Origin: an archaeon
GTDB taxonomy: Archaea > Thermoproteota > Nitrososphaeria > Nitrososphaerales > Gagatemarchaeaceae
Direction: 5' to 3'
DNA length: 64,000 nt
Assembly: GCA_021819105.1 (NCBI GenBank)
Contig: JAKASK010000002.1
Location: 22,992 to 86,991 of the forward strand
Part shown: positions 1 to 8,963 of the stretch, in pieces
Numbering within the stretch: position 1 is the stretch's first letter
Layout: every line of letters begins with the position of its first letter
Program-made: the position numbers and the translations under genes
Notes under the pieces: generated by a model
What the model saw: the letters and a program-made list of their open reading frames with translations, nothing else
What the model was told of the DNA's origin: nothing
The model's database searches: none

Positions 1-1494
1 GCTTCCTACTTCCAGGAGCTCTATCTCGAAAAGACGAGGGGGGTCGACGAGATGGTCTGGCACCTGGACCTGCGCGTCGAAGACTACTTCGAAGAGGCGG
101 AGAAGGAGTACCGGAGACCGATCGTGGAGAGGTGCTACGTATGGCCGGACGACCTCTTCGACAGCCATCTGTACCCGAAGGGGGCCTCGATGCTCCACCA
201 GCTCAGGTTCATGGTGGGAGACGAGGCATTCTTCGCTGGAATTTCGCGATACCTCAAGGCGTACGCGCTCTCCGTCGCCGACACCCATGACTTCCGCAAG
301 GCCATGGAGGCCGCGAGCGGGATGCAGCTGGAGGAGTTCTTCGAGCAGTCGTTCTACAAGCCGGGACACCCCGAGTTCGAAGTCAGTTACGAGTGGAACG
401 ACACGCAGGGGACAGCGAACATCAGAGTCAGGCAGACCCAGGGGACGGAGGACGGCACGCCGGTCTACAAACTCCCCTGCGAGGTGACGTTCTACTTCGG
501 TGGAGAGAAGGTCAGCAGGAGGGTCTCGATAGAAGGCGCAGACCAGGCGTTTTCATTTTCGTTCCCGAAGAAGCCGACGATAGTCGAGTTCGACCCCAAC
601 AGATGGCTCCTGAGGAAGACGAAGTTCGAGAAGAGCGTGTCGCTGCTGCTCAGCCAGCTCGCAGGGAGTGAGAGCGCCTACAGCAGGGCCGAGGCAGCCA
701 GGGAACTTGGGAGGCTGAAGGCGGAGGCGGCTGTCCGGGGGCTGGCCGACGCTGCTGCCAAGGAGCAGTACTGGCACGTAAGGGCGTGCGCTTCAAAGGC
801 GCTGGGAGAGATAGGGACCGAGGCGGCGCTCGCAGCGCTCCTTGGCGCGGGCGTGCCGAAGGACAGGCGGGCGAGGAGGGGGATGGCTGCCGGGCTCGGG
901 CACTTCAAGGACAAGCGGGCGGTGGAAGCCCTCCTGAAGCTCCTCCAAGAGGACGAAAGCCCCTTCGTCAGGTGCGAAGCCGCCCTCAGCCTGTCGAAGG
1001 CGTGGCCGGAGGGGGCGCTCCCTCATCTGAAGGAGGCGATGAAGGTGCACACCGTCAACGAGACCCTCGCTGAGGCCTGCCTCGCGGCAATGGGGAAGCT
1101 GAAGGACGGCGAGGTCAGCGAGATCGTCGCGACGTCCCTGCGCTACGGAAGGCCGACTAGGGAGCGCATCGGGGCGCTGAAGGCGATCAAGGAGAGAGGG
1201 ACGATACTTGACGAGGAGGTCCAGGTGCTGAAGGAGCTGCTGCTGCTCGACAAGGAGTTCAGGGTGAGGATGTTTCTCGTCGACGTCGTGATCCGCACCC
1301 TGCAGGACATGCGGCTGCTGGGCGCCCTGAAGGAAGCATCGCACTCCGACCCCCAGCTCTCTGTCAGGAGGAAATCACTCCACCTCTATCATCAGCTGGA
1401 GTCCATCCGGGAGACGAACGAGTCCCTGGCCAGGCTCAGGGCAGAAGTGGAGCAGCTGAAAGTGGAGGGGAAGCGCCCTCCCCAGGGCGCCTAG
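1..1494 (+). CDS. M1-family zinc aminopeptidase, C-terminal part with HEAT repeats (5' truncated)
   Basis: The frame is open from base 1, so the N-terminus, including the HExxH zinc site, lies outside the window. What remains is 497 residues. The start (ASYFQELYLEK) matches the helix after the zinc site of M1 peptidases. Next comes DSHLYPKGASMLHQLR, which carries the conserved catalytic-tyrosine region (YxKGA). A beta-rich domain follows (about residues 130-210), then alpha-helical HEAT-like repeats (about 215-460) with alternating ARELGRLK and ALSLSKAW helices. The family removes N-terminal amino acids from peptides in the cytoplasm. The stop overlaps the end of the convergent gene by 4 bp. 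The family call is firm; the substrate is unknown. Confidence 0.85.
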   Translation, partial: ASYFQELYLEKTRGVDEMVWHLDLRVEDYFEEAEKEYRRPIVERCYVWPDDLFDSHLYPKGASMLHQLRFMVGDEAFFAGISRYLKAYALSVADTHDFRKAMEAASGMQLEEFFEQSFYKPGHPEFEVSYEWNDTQGTANIRVRQTQGTEDGTPVYKLPCEVTFYFGGEKVSRRVSIEGADQAFSFSFPKKPTIVEFDPNRWLLRKTKFEKSVSLLLSQLAGSESAYSRAEAARELGRLKAEAAVRGLADAAAKEQYWHVRACASKALGEIGTEAALAALLGAGVPKDRRARRGMAAGLGHFKDKRAVEALLKLLQEDESPFVRCEAALSLSKAWPEGALPHLKEAMKVHTVNETLAEACLAAMGKLKDGEVSEIVATSLRYGRPTRERIGALKAIKERGTILDEEVQVLKELLLLDKEFRVRMFLVDVVIRTLQDMRLLGALKEASHSDPQLSVRRKSLHLYHQLESIRETNESLARLRAEVEQLKVEGKRPPQGA

Positions 1495-1841
1495 GATGAG
1501 CCCTTGCGGGGGCTGTCCCCGTGGGTCGAGGTGACGCGTCCCTGCTTCGAAGAGAGGAGCCGTTTCATCTTCGGGCCCATCACGTCGAACACCTTGGCGA
1601 TGTTGTATCCGGTCTCTGTGAACGAGTGCCTGTCGCGGGGGGTGTAGACCTCCACCGACACCTCGTACCTGGCGTGGGTCTTGGACGCCTTCTTCGACTT
1701 CACCACCGCCCTGATCTCCTCGATGAAGGGGTACACCTTGCACAGCTCCTCGGAGAGCCTCTCGAACTTCGCCCTCGCCGTGGTCGCCTCCATCGGCTCC
1801 TCGGGCAGGCCTACGATATAGTACGGGGCTTGCTTGGCCAT
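1491..1841 (-). CDS. small conserved protein, possibly S30AE/HPF-like
   Basis: About 116 residues. I chose the ATG at 1841 because GGTGA lies 4 nt upstream; a TTG at 1859 would extend the protein by 6 residues and overlap the GMC oxidase by 14 bp. The pattern is a helix (FERLSEELCKVYPF), a strand (IRAVVKSKK), a strand (ARYEVSVEVYTPRD) and a helix (NIAKVFDVMGPKMKRLL). This resembles the beta-alpha-beta-beta-beta-alpha fold of S30AE ribosome-hibernation proteins, but I see no signature motif, so the function is a guess. It follows the GMC oxidase with almost no gap and is probably cotranscribed with it. Confidence 0.5.
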   Translation of the reverse strand: MAKQAPYYIVGLPEEPMEATTARAKFERLSEELCKVYPFIEEIRAVVKSKKASKTHARYEVSVEVYTPRDRHSFTETGYNIAKVFDVMGPKMKRLLSSKQGRVTSTHGDSPRKGSS

Positions 1842-1845
1842 CTCG

Positions 1846-3870
1846 TCACCGACCGCCAAGTGAGAGCTTTATGGACTCTGCGGTCCGGCGCGACATCGCC
1901 ATTATGGAGATCATCGGGTTGACTGCGGGGGTGGTCGGGAACACGCAGGCGTCGCCGACGAAGAGGTTCCTGACGGTGTGGAGCTCCCCTGTGGGCGAAG
2001 TGGGCCCCTTCGACGGGTCGGCACTCATCCTGCACGAGCCCATGAGATGGGCGCTGTACAGCATCATCCTGTTGTACCTCACCCCCTCCCTCCTGAGGGC
2101 AGCGCTGAAGGAATCGAGGTCTCCGGCCGTGAGCGGCTTCTCCCCGTCCCCGGCGAACACCTGAGAGTTGTGGGTCGTCCAGACCCCCCTCGCGCCCGCA
2201 GCCGCAAGGATCCTGGCCGTCTCCTCCATCCCCCGTACGAGGGTCTCCCTGTCTGCCCGCTCAAGGTCGTATGACACCCTGGCGAACCCGTCTTTGTCCA
2301 GGGTCACCCTCCCCGAGCTCCTCTCCCGGAGGAGGACTATCGAGGCGGAGGAGCGACTGTAGTATCGGAGCATGAAGTCCTTGTGCTGCTTGCCGTTGAC
2401 CCACGGGATCGACAGGGCGAAGAGCCCCGGGTGGGCAGGCGCCGCCTCGACCCAGAACCCGTGGTACGTCCCGTCCAGGTCGATGAACTTCCACACGGCG
2501 ACGGTCTGGGGCGGCCCCTTCCAGGGGTCGATGGGCCTGTCGAAGACCCCGCCCACCGCCACCGTCGGGTCGAGACGGAGATTCGCGCCGACGTTCCTGT
2601 CCTTCACTCCTGACCTGAGCAGCAGCGCCGGGGTCTCTATGGCGCCGCAGGCGGCCACCACAGCCCTGGCTTTCACTTCCAGCCTGTGGCTCCTCCCCTC
2701 GGAGCCGACAGTGGCGACGACACCCTTCGCGGCCCCTCCTTCGATGACCACATGCTCTGCCCTGGCGTCGAAGACGAACCTCGCTCCCCTCCTCTGCGCC
2801 CGGGGGAGGTAAGTCAGGGCGGTAGACTGCTTCGCGGAGTAGATGCACCCGTAGGTGCAGAAATCGCACCTCTCCCTGCAGCCGACTGCGTTGCGCGAGA
2901 TGGTGTGGAAGTCCGTCCCCTCGTTGAACCCGAGGGCTTTGCAGCCGTCCCAGAGGACCTCGTTGTTGGCGTTGCGCTGGCTTTCGGCGTCGTTGACCCC
3001 GATGGCGTTCCACGCTTCGTCCAAGAACGCGGAGAACTGGGGGCCCGCGACCCCCTCGATGCCGAACTCGGACTCCCACTCGGCGAGCACCCTGGTGGGC
3101 GGCTTCAGGCAGGTGTTCCAGTTGACTGTGGTCCCGCCTCCCGCCCCCCTTCCCGCCAGCAGGACGAAGGAGAGGTCGCTGGTGGCCGCTGTACCGCTCT
3201 GCTGGAAAAGTTTCTGCATCATCCGCATCTCGTTCTGCTGGAACGTCTCTGCGGTCTCGTAGGGCCCCTGCTCGAGCACGAGGACGTCGTAGCCCGAAGC
3301 CGCGAGCGAGTCGGCTATGACGCTCCCCCCGGCCCCTGAGCCTACGATGACGACATCGGTGTTCACCGTCGCATCGGAGTCCACGGCCATGGGGATGAGC
3401 CTGAGCTCCTCGGGGACCGGGACGGGCCGGTCGTGAGACGCGCCCGGGTAGCCTATGGCGTCCCAGTTGGGGTTGGACCCGTTGGGGCCCATGGAGGCAT
3501 AGGCGAGGAAGAGCGCGAGGCGCTTGAGGGCCTGGAATGCGGAACGCTTGAGCGCGATGGGGCTGTCCCGCCAGGCTTCGAGGTACTTCTCCCGAGCCTC
3601 CGTGCCGAGCGAAGTGAACCTGACGGGGCGTCCCGTGAGGATGAGGTTGTAGAGGGGGCTCTCCACCGCAGATAGTACCCTCCGAAAGTCCCGGGCGTTG
3701 CCCGGCTGGAGCGAGTGCTCAACCGCCTCGGCGAGCAGGGAGTCGACCCCCAGGTCGTGGGCGCTCCTCCTGTTGAAGTCCGACCCGTCGGAAGCGCCGG
3801 GGAACAGGGTGTCGCAGAGGGCGGCCATCGCCCGGCGTTCGCTCCCGCTTAGCTCCAACGTCATCAGCAT
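1846..3870 (-). CDS. GMC-family FAD alcohol oxidase/dehydrogenase fused to a gluconate 2-dehydrogenase subunit-3-like domain
   Basis: 674 residues. Residues about 8-130 form a helical domain like gluconate 2-dehydrogenase subunit 3 (MAALCDTLFPGA, LFLAYA). The GMC FAD-binding motif VVIVGSGAGGSVIADSLAA then begins near residue 172. C-terminal GMC hallmarks are HLMGSCRM and GDACVFPTTPAVNPM. This domain order is that of long-chain fatty-alcohol oxidases, so a long-chain alcohol is the likely substrate by analogy. A cysteine-rich segment, CRERCDFCTYGC, lies mid-protein. The gene sits 18 bp after a HAD phosphatase on the same strand. A TTG at 3858 is an alternative start, 28 nt from an AT-rich box. 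Confidence 0.85.
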   Translation of the reverse strand: MLMTLELSGSERRAMAALCDTLFPGASDGSDFNRRSAHDLGVDSLLAEAVEHSLQPGNARDFRRVLSAVESPLYNLILTGRPVRFTSLGTEAREKYLEAWRDSPIALKRSAFQALKRLALFLAYASMGPNGSNPNWDAIGYPGASHDRPVPVPEELRLIPMAVDSDATVNTDVVIVGSGAGGSVIADSLAASGYDVLVLEQGPYETAETFQQNEMRMMQKLFQQSGTAATSDLSFVLLAGRGAGGGTTVNWNTCLKPPTRVLAEWESEFGIEGVAGPQFSAFLDEAWNAIGVNDAESQRNANNEVLWDGCKALGFNEGTDFHTISRNAVGCRERCDFCTYGCIYSAKQSTALTYLPRAQRRGARFVFDARAEHVVIEGGAAKGVVATVGSEGRSHRLEVKARAVVAACGAIETPALLLRSGVKDRNVGANLRLDPTVAVGGVFDRPIDPWKGPPQTVAVWKFIDLDGTYHGFWVEAAPAHPGLFALSIPWVNGKQHKDFMLRYYSRSSASIVLLRERSSGRVTLDKDGFARVSYDLERADRETLVRGMEETARILAAAGARGVWTTHNSQVFAGDGEKPLTAGDLDSFSAALRREGVRYNRMMLYSAHLMGSCRMSADPSKGPTSPTGELHTVRNLFVGDACVFPTTPAVNPMISIMAMSRRTAESIKLSLGGR

Positions 3871-3888
3871 CTGCGGCCCGGTATTTGA

Positions 3889-4548
3889 TTAGACGCCCAG
3901 GACCGCGCCGAGCTCCGAGAGGGCCGAGATCGTGTAGTCGGCCCCTTCAGACTTCAGCCTCTCCGCCGTGTAGTTCCCCGTGGCGACAGAGACGACCCTG
4001 ATCCCCGCGGCTTTCGCGGCGTGGACGTCGAAGGCGCTGTCCCCAACGTAGAAGACGGAGCCCTTGGGGAGCCCGAATTTCGCTGCTGCCATCTCCAGCC
4101 CCTCGGGCCTAGGCTTCATGAGCTCGGTGTCGTCCCTGGTGAGGACGAACTCGAAGCAGTCCAACAGGCCTGCCTTGCCGAGGGCCGCCAGGGCGGACCT
4201 CCTCCCGCTGTTCGAGAGCACGCCGAGCCTCACCCCCCGGGACCGGAGCGAGTCGAGAACCTGGCGGACCCCCGGCAGTATGGTGGTGGTCGCCGAGCTC
4301 TCGACCTCGAACGCGTCGAGGATGGCGAACACAGCCTTGCGGAGGGCGTCATAGCCTGTGCCCCTCCCGGCCGCGGACTGCTCCCGCGCCGAGTCGAGTA
4401 TGCGCTGCGTCGGGGAGCCGAGGTCGAGGCCGCCGGTGTCGTACCCCTGGCGCCTCAGCTCATCGATGAGGGCCTTCCGTGCGCCGCGGACGTCGAAGCG
4501 GAACGTGACCAGGGTCCCGTCTATGTCGAAGACGACTCCGACGACCAT
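3889..4548 (-). CDS. HAD-superfamily phosphatase
   Basis: 219 residues. HAD motif I is at the N-terminus (VVFDIDGTLV, nucleophile Asp and acid Asp). Motif II is VLSNSG, motif III Lys lies in MKPRPEG, and motif IV is VGDSAFDVHAAKAAG. A helical cap between motifs I and II marks subclass I, as in phosphoglycolate phosphatase-like enzymes. It probably hydrolyses a small phosphometabolite in the cytoplasm; the substrate cannot be read. A tiny membrane peptide gene lies 6 nt upstream and the GMC oxidase 18 nt downstream, suggesting a three- or four-gene operon. Confidence 0.85.
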   Translation of the reverse strand: MVVGVVFDIDGTLVTFRFDVRGARKALIDELRRQGYDTGGLDLGSPTQRILDSAREQSAAGRGTGYDALRKAVFAILDAFEVESSATTTILPGVRQVLDSLRSRGVRLGVLSNSGRRSALAALGKAGLLDCFEFVLTRDDTELMKPRPEGLEMAAAKFGLPKGSVFYVGDSAFDVHAAKAAGIRVVSVATGNYTAERLKSEGADYTISALSELGAVLGV

Positions 4549-4554
4549 TGCCGC

Positions 4555-4683
4555 CTAGATCTTCTTCTTAGAGAACAGTATCAGTATCGCCAGCCCGACC
4601 AGCCCTATCGCCACGACGAGGATGGCGATGGCTGTGAAAGTGTCGGAAGGGTCAGCCTGTAGGAAAGGCAGCGAGAAGAGCAA
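4555..4683 (-). CDS. 42-residue single-pass membrane peptide
   Basis: A short frame from TTG 4683 to TAG 4555. It encodes a polar lead (FLQADPSDTF), one strongly hydrophobic helix (AIAILVVAIGLVGLAILIL) and a basic tail ending FSKKKI. An AT-rich box (AATAAATAC on the minus strand, about 4708-4716) lies 27-29 nt upstream of the TTG, the spacing seen for leaderless genes here. An in-frame TGA lies just two codons before the TTG. The stop is 6 nt before the HAD start, so it likely heads that operon. No family is recognised. Confidence 0.5.
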   Translation of the reverse strand: MLFSLPFLQADPSDTFTAIAILVVAIGLVGLAILILFSKKKI

Positions 4684-4759
4684 CCTTCACGAGTTTGCCC
4701 GCCTTCGTATTTATTCGTTCTTTGGAATGTTAATTAGCTCAGGGGCCCCGGTCTCTGCG

Positions 4760-6127
4760 TTGCCCCCGAACGTGCGCTGCTTCGGCGGGGTGGGCGAGAT
4801 AGGAGGGAACAAGTTCCTCCTGCAGGACAGGGGGACGAAGGTGCTCCTCGACTTCGGCACCGGGTTCTCGGACGGCTCGATGTATTTCGACTCCGGGATC
4901 CAGCCGAGGACGGTCAACGGCGCCGGCGACCTGTTCGAGTTCGGGCTCCTCCCAGAGATAGGGGGTCTCTACTCCGAGAAGGCGCTCCAGAACACGCGGC
5001 TGAGGTATGCGGACCCTGAGATAGACGCGATCGTGCTGAGCCACTACCACTCCGACCACAGTGGGAGGATAGGATACACCGACCCCAAGATACCGGTGTA
5101 CTGCGGCGAGACGACGTCGCTGATACATGAAGCGTACAGCGACTCCAGGTCGTCCCCCCTCGACGGGCACCCCATCAGGAAGTTCAGGACGGGGGACAGG
5201 TTCAGGGTGGGGTCCATGGAGTTCGTCCCGGTCCACGTCGACCACTCCATCCCCGGGGCCTACGGGTTCGTGATACACACCAGCGAAGGCGCCATGGCCT
5301 ACACCGGGGACTTCAGATTCCACGGGCCGGCGGGGTCCATGACAGACGACTTCGTCGAGGCCGCGAAGAAGGCGAAGCCGGACATGCTCCTGACCGAGGG
5401 GACCAGGGTGGGGCACGGAGTCGCGGGGGCGAACATGAGCGAAAAAACGGTGCTTGACGAAGCGCGGAGGGTGGTGAAGGGCACGAAGGGGCTGGTCTTT
5501 TCGTCATTCCGGGGAAACGACGTGGACAGGATCAACACGTTTTTCGACACATGTGAAAACTCCGGGAGGAGGCTCGTGATATCGATGAAGATGGCCATCA
5601 TCCTCGAGAAGCTGAAGGCTGACAGGCGCCTGAAGGTGCCGAGGATCGGGAAGGACTTTGGAGTCTACGTCAAAAGGAAGAGGACGGGGAGCCTCGACGA
5701 CTCGGACTACTACCAGTGGGAGAGGCCTTACCTGGACCACGGGGTGAGCGCCCACGACGTCAGGAAACGCCAGAAGGAGGTCTTCCTGCACCTGGAGGCA
5801 TGGGACTTCCCAGAGCTCATCGACATCAAGCCGGACAGTGGGGGGACGTACATCCACTCGGCGACGGAGGCCTTCAACGAGGAGGGTGAGAAGGAGGAGG
5901 CGGTGATCAAGAACTGGGTCCTGCACGTGGGGTTCAGCTACGCCCAGCTCCACGCCTCGGGGCACGCGCCCTCGCGGGAGGTCGGTTCTCTGGTGGAAAG
6001 GGTGGGAGCGAAGAAGGTGGTCCCCGTCCACACAGAGCACCCCCTGAGGTTCAAGTCATTCAGGAAGGGGAAGGAGTGGCGGCTGGAAGTCCCCAGAAAG
6101 GGGGTCCCCATCGCCTTCTCGCGGTAG
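4760..6127 (+). CDS. RNase J-like metallo-beta-lactamase ribonuclease
   Basis: About 455 residues from TTG 4760. This start is preferred over ATG 4727 because a TATA-like TTAATTA at 4730-4737 sits 26 nt upstream and the conserved domain begins right after it (VRCFGGVGEIGGNK). Metal-binding motifs are HYHSDHSG, DHSIPGAYGF, YTGDFRFHG and the C-terminal beta-CASP motifs LHASGHAP and VPVHTEHP. This order is that of archaeal RNase J/beta-CASP nucleases, which degrade mRNA by 5'-3' exonuclease action. At about 455 residues it lacks the long C-terminal domain of bacterial RNase J, as usual in archaea. It is a single gene, followed 55 bp later by tldD. Confidence 0.85.
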   Translation: MPPNVRCFGGVGEIGGNKFLLQDRGTKVLLDFGTGFSDGSMYFDSGIQPRTVNGAGDLFEFGLLPEIGGLYSEKALQNTRLRYADPEIDAIVLSHYHSDHSGRIGYTDPKIPVYCGETTSLIHEAYSDSRSSPLDGHPIRKFRTGDRFRVGSMEFVPVHVDHSIPGAYGFVIHTSEGAMAYTGDFRFHGPAGSMTDDFVEAAKKAKPDMLLTEGTRVGHGVAGANMSEKTVLDEARRVVKGTKGLVFSSFRGNDVDRINTFFDTCENSGRRLVISMKMAIILEKLKADRRLKVPRIGKDFGVYVKRKRTGSLDDSDYYQWERPYLDHGVSAHDVRKRQKEVFLHLEAWDFPELIDIKPDSGGTYIHSATEAFNEEGEKEEAVIKNWVLHVGFSYAQLHASGHAPSREVGSLVERVGAKKVVPVHTEHPLRFKSFRKGKEWRLEVPRKGVPIAFSR

Positions 6128-6182
6128 CGGACCCGACGCGCAATCAGGTTTAGAAACTCCCGTCCCCCGGCTCCGGCTGACC

Positions 6183-7622
6183 ATGGGGACCCAGCAGGCA
6201 AGGGACCTCGCGGAGGGCGCCGTCGTCAGGGCCCGGAACGCAGGGGCCACCTATGCCGAAGCGCGGGTGCAGAGCACCTGGGAGAGGGAGTTCGGCCTGA
6301 AGAACGGCGAGCCCCAGCCGTCTTTCTTCGCTGAGGGGTTCGGCATCGGCGTCAGGGTCATCGCCAGGGGCGCTCTGGGCTTCGCCGCCACCAACGACAT
6401 GAGCCCGAGCTCGGTGAACGAAGTGGCCCTCAAGGCGGTGAGGCTGGCAAAGGCATCGTCCGCTGTCCTTAGGCACCCGGTTGTCTTCGACTCGTCCAAA
6501 GCGGCCAGGGCGAAGTGGTCCGCCCCGGAACAGAGGAAGATCGAGAACGCGGACTCGGCGTGGCTCCGCGGCGTCCTAGTGGAGATCGAAAGCAGGATAG
6601 CCAACGGCAGAGCCGGAGTCAAGCTCCCGGGGAGGCTCCTCTACATCTCTGCCGAGCTGCAGGAGAGATACTACGTCAACAGCGACGGGGCCAGGGTCGT
6701 CGGACGCGTTCCCCGGGTGAGCTTCGGAGGGTCCCTCACCGCCGTCGAAGGCGGGGAGTCGGCCCAGAGGTTCATCCAGCAGGGGGAAACCGGAGGGTTG
6801 GAGGTGGCCAGGAGGATAGGGCTTGCGGAAAAGGTCGAGGGCGAAGCCAAGGTCATGGGGAAGGTCCTGAAGACATCGGCCAAGCCCCCCACCGGCGTCA
6901 TAGACGTCGTCCTCGGCCCCGAGCTGTCTGGGATCGCGGCGCACGAGTCAGTGGGCCACCCCCAGGAGGCCGACAGGGTGCTCGGCAGGGAAGGCGCACA
7001 GGCTGGCGAGTCATACCTGAAGGAAGACAGCATCGGGACGAAGATAGGAAGCGACGAGGCGAACGTGAGCGACGACCCGACTCTGCTGCACTCCAACGGG
7101 TTCGTCCCTGTGGACGACGAAGGGGTGAAAGCGAGGAAACGCTTTCTCATCAAGGACGGGGTGATCAACGAGTTCCTGCAGGACAGGGCGACCGCAGAGC
7201 GGTTCGGCAGGGAGAGCAACGGAGCGTCGAGGGCTGTCTCCTTCGACAGGGAGCCGATAATCAGGATGTCCAACACCTTCGTGGAGCCCGGCGACTACTC
7301 CACCGCGGAGCTCATCAGAGAGGTCAGGCATGGCGTGCTGTTCAAGACGTTCACGGAGTGGAACATCGACGACAAGAGGCTGAACCAGAGATACGTAGCC
7401 CTGGAGGCGTACCTGATCGAGCAGGGGGAGCTGAGAGGGCTGGTGAAGGCCCCGGTCCTTGAGATCACCACCCCCAAGCTGTGGGGGAGCGTGAAGGCCA
7501 GGAGCAAGCACATGGAGTTCGAGGCGGCGACCTGCGGCAAAGGGGACCCCATGCAGGGCGCCCCCGTGTGGACCGGGGGCCCCGAGACGCTGCTCGGCGG
7601 CATCAGGCTGGGGGCGAGGTAG
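6183..7622 (+). CDS. tldD: TldD-like metalloprotease subunit
   Basis: 479 residues from ATG 6183, with an AT-rich GGTTTAGAAA about 30 nt upstream. The zinc-binding motif AHESVGHPQEADR is at about residues 253-265 (HExxxH), which makes this the catalytic TldD-type subunit. TldD/TldE form a heterodimeric protease that degrades unfolded peptides and, in some bacteria, matures peptide natural products. The partner TldE starts 3 nt after this stop, so the two are cotranslated. No modified-peptide gene is visible nearby, so a housekeeping role is more likely. Confidence 0.93.
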   Translation: MGTQQARDLAEGAVVRARNAGATYAEARVQSTWEREFGLKNGEPQPSFFAEGFGIGVRVIARGALGFAATNDMSPSSVNEVALKAVRLAKASSAVLRHPVVFDSSKAARAKWSAPEQRKIENADSAWLRGVLVEIESRIANGRAGVKLPGRLLYISAELQERYYVNSDGARVVGRVPRVSFGGSLTAVEGGESAQRFIQQGETGGLEVARRIGLAEKVEGEAKVMGKVLKTSAKPPTGVIDVVLGPELSGIAAHESVGHPQEADRVLGREGAQAGESYLKEDSIGTKIGSDEANVSDDPTLLHSNGFVPVDDEGVKARKRFLIKDGVINEFLQDRATAERFGRESNGASRAVSFDREPIIRMSNTFVEPGDYSTAELIREVRHGVLFKTFTEWNIDDKRLNQRYVALEAYLIEQGELRGLVKAPVLEITTPKLWGSVKARSKHMEFEAATCGKGDPMQGAPVWTGGPETLLGGIRLGAR

Positions 7623-7625
7623 GCC

Positions 7626-8957
7626 ATGGACCTGGACGGGCTGACCCAGCAGGCGATAGCGGCAGCCGAGGCGCTCAGGGTAGACGACGCGGTGGCCCTC
7701 GGCGCCCGAAGCGCCGACAGCATGATCAGGTTCGCGAACGACTCCGTGACGCTGGTGAGCAGGGTCGAAGAGGCCGAGCTCTCCGTCTACCTCGCGAAGG
7801 ACAGGCGCAGGGCGATCGCGTCCACCTCCAACCTGTCCCCGTCGGCGGTGAAGAAGTTCGTCAGGGACCTCTTCTCCTCCATGAAGGGGCTCCCCCAGTC
7901 CGAGTACGTCCCCCTCCCGGAAAAAGCGGCGAAGTACTCGCCGAGAGGAGCCTGGCACGACAGGAAGCTCGAGGACCTGGACGAAGAGCTCCCCGGGCTG
8001 GCGGGGGCGGCGATCGACTCAGCCCGGACAGCAGGAGGGAAGAGGTCGGCGGGGGTCATCAGCGCTGGGAAGGTCGACGTCTCGATCCTGACCACCACCG
8101 GGACCAGGGGCTCTGACTCGAGGACCGCCATCACGTTGAACATCAGGTCATTCGGGGAGAACGAGGCCAGCGGCCACGGGCTCTCCTGCTCTTCCACTCT
8201 CAGCGGCTTCGACCCGGTGACTGCGGGAAGGAGGGCGGGCGAAGGCGCGAGGGGGATGGAGCAGGCCTCGGAGCCCGAGGCAGGGAGGTACGAGGTGCTG
8301 CTCAGCCCCACGGTGGCGTCGAACCTTGTCGAGTCGGTAGCTGGAGCGGCTTCGGCCTTCTCCGTGGACGCAGGGACATCCTACCTGGCAGAGAAGCTCG
8401 GGAAGAAGGTCGCCTCGCCCTCGTTCAACCTCACCGACCACGGAGCGGTCAAGGGGGGCCTCGGCGGGAGGGCCTTCGACGACGAAGGGACCTCCACCGG
8501 GACGAACAGGATCATAGAAGGGGGAGTGCTGCGCGGCTACCTCCACAACCTCACCACTGCGAAGAAGTGGAAGTCGAAGAGCACAGGCAGCGCCGGGTTC
8601 GTTTCCCCCCACCCCTGGAACCTAGAGGTGGGGAAGGGGGACGCGACCTATGACGAGATGGTCAAGGAGATGAAGAGGGGGATCGTGCTGACGAGCAACT
8701 GGTACACGCGGTTCAAGAACTACAGGACCGGCGAGTTCTCGACGGTCCCCCGGGACGGCGCCTATTTGGTCGAAAACGGGAGGATTTCGAAGTCCCTGAA
8801 GGGGATGAGGGCAGGCGACGCCCTCGAGAGGCTGTTCTCGTCCGTCAGGCTCCTCTCCAAGGAGCGGGAGTGGATCCAGTGGTGGGAGGTCGAAACGCCC
8901 ACCCTCTGCCCCTGGGTCCTGGTGGACGGCGTTTCGATTACGAGAGCCTACGGGTAG
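7626..8957 (+). CDS. tldE: TldE/PmbA-like partner subunit
   Basis: 443 residues. It is homologous in layout to TldD but lacks the HExxxH motif, as expected for TldE/PmbA. Recognisable segments are AAEALRVDDAVALGARS near the N-terminus, FDDEGTSTGTNRIIEGGVL in the middle, and the C-terminal GKGDATYDEMVKEMKRGIVL with RTGEFSTVPR. It completes the heterodimeric protease with the upstream gene. The stop is 6 bp from the convergent trpB stop. Confidence 0.92.
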   Translation: MDLDGLTQQAIAAAEALRVDDAVALGARSADSMIRFANDSVTLVSRVEEAELSVYLAKDRRRAIASTSNLSPSAVKKFVRDLFSSMKGLPQSEYVPLPEKAAKYSPRGAWHDRKLEDLDEELPGLAGAAIDSARTAGGKRSAGVISAGKVDVSILTTTGTRGSDSRTAITLNIRSFGENEASGHGLSCSSTLSGFDPVTAGRRAGEGARGMEQASEPEAGRYEVLLSPTVASNLVESVAGAASAFSVDAGTSYLAEKLGKKVASPSFNLTDHGAVKGGLGGRAFDDEGTSTGTNRIIEGGVLRGYLHNLTTAKKWKSKSTGSAGFVSPHPWNLEVGKGDATYDEMVKEMKRGIVLTSNWYTRFKNYRTGEFSTVPRDGAYLVENGRISKSLKGMRAGDALERLFSSVRLLSKEREWIQWWEVETPTLCPWVLVDGVSITRAYG

Positions 8958-8963
8958 CGCCGC

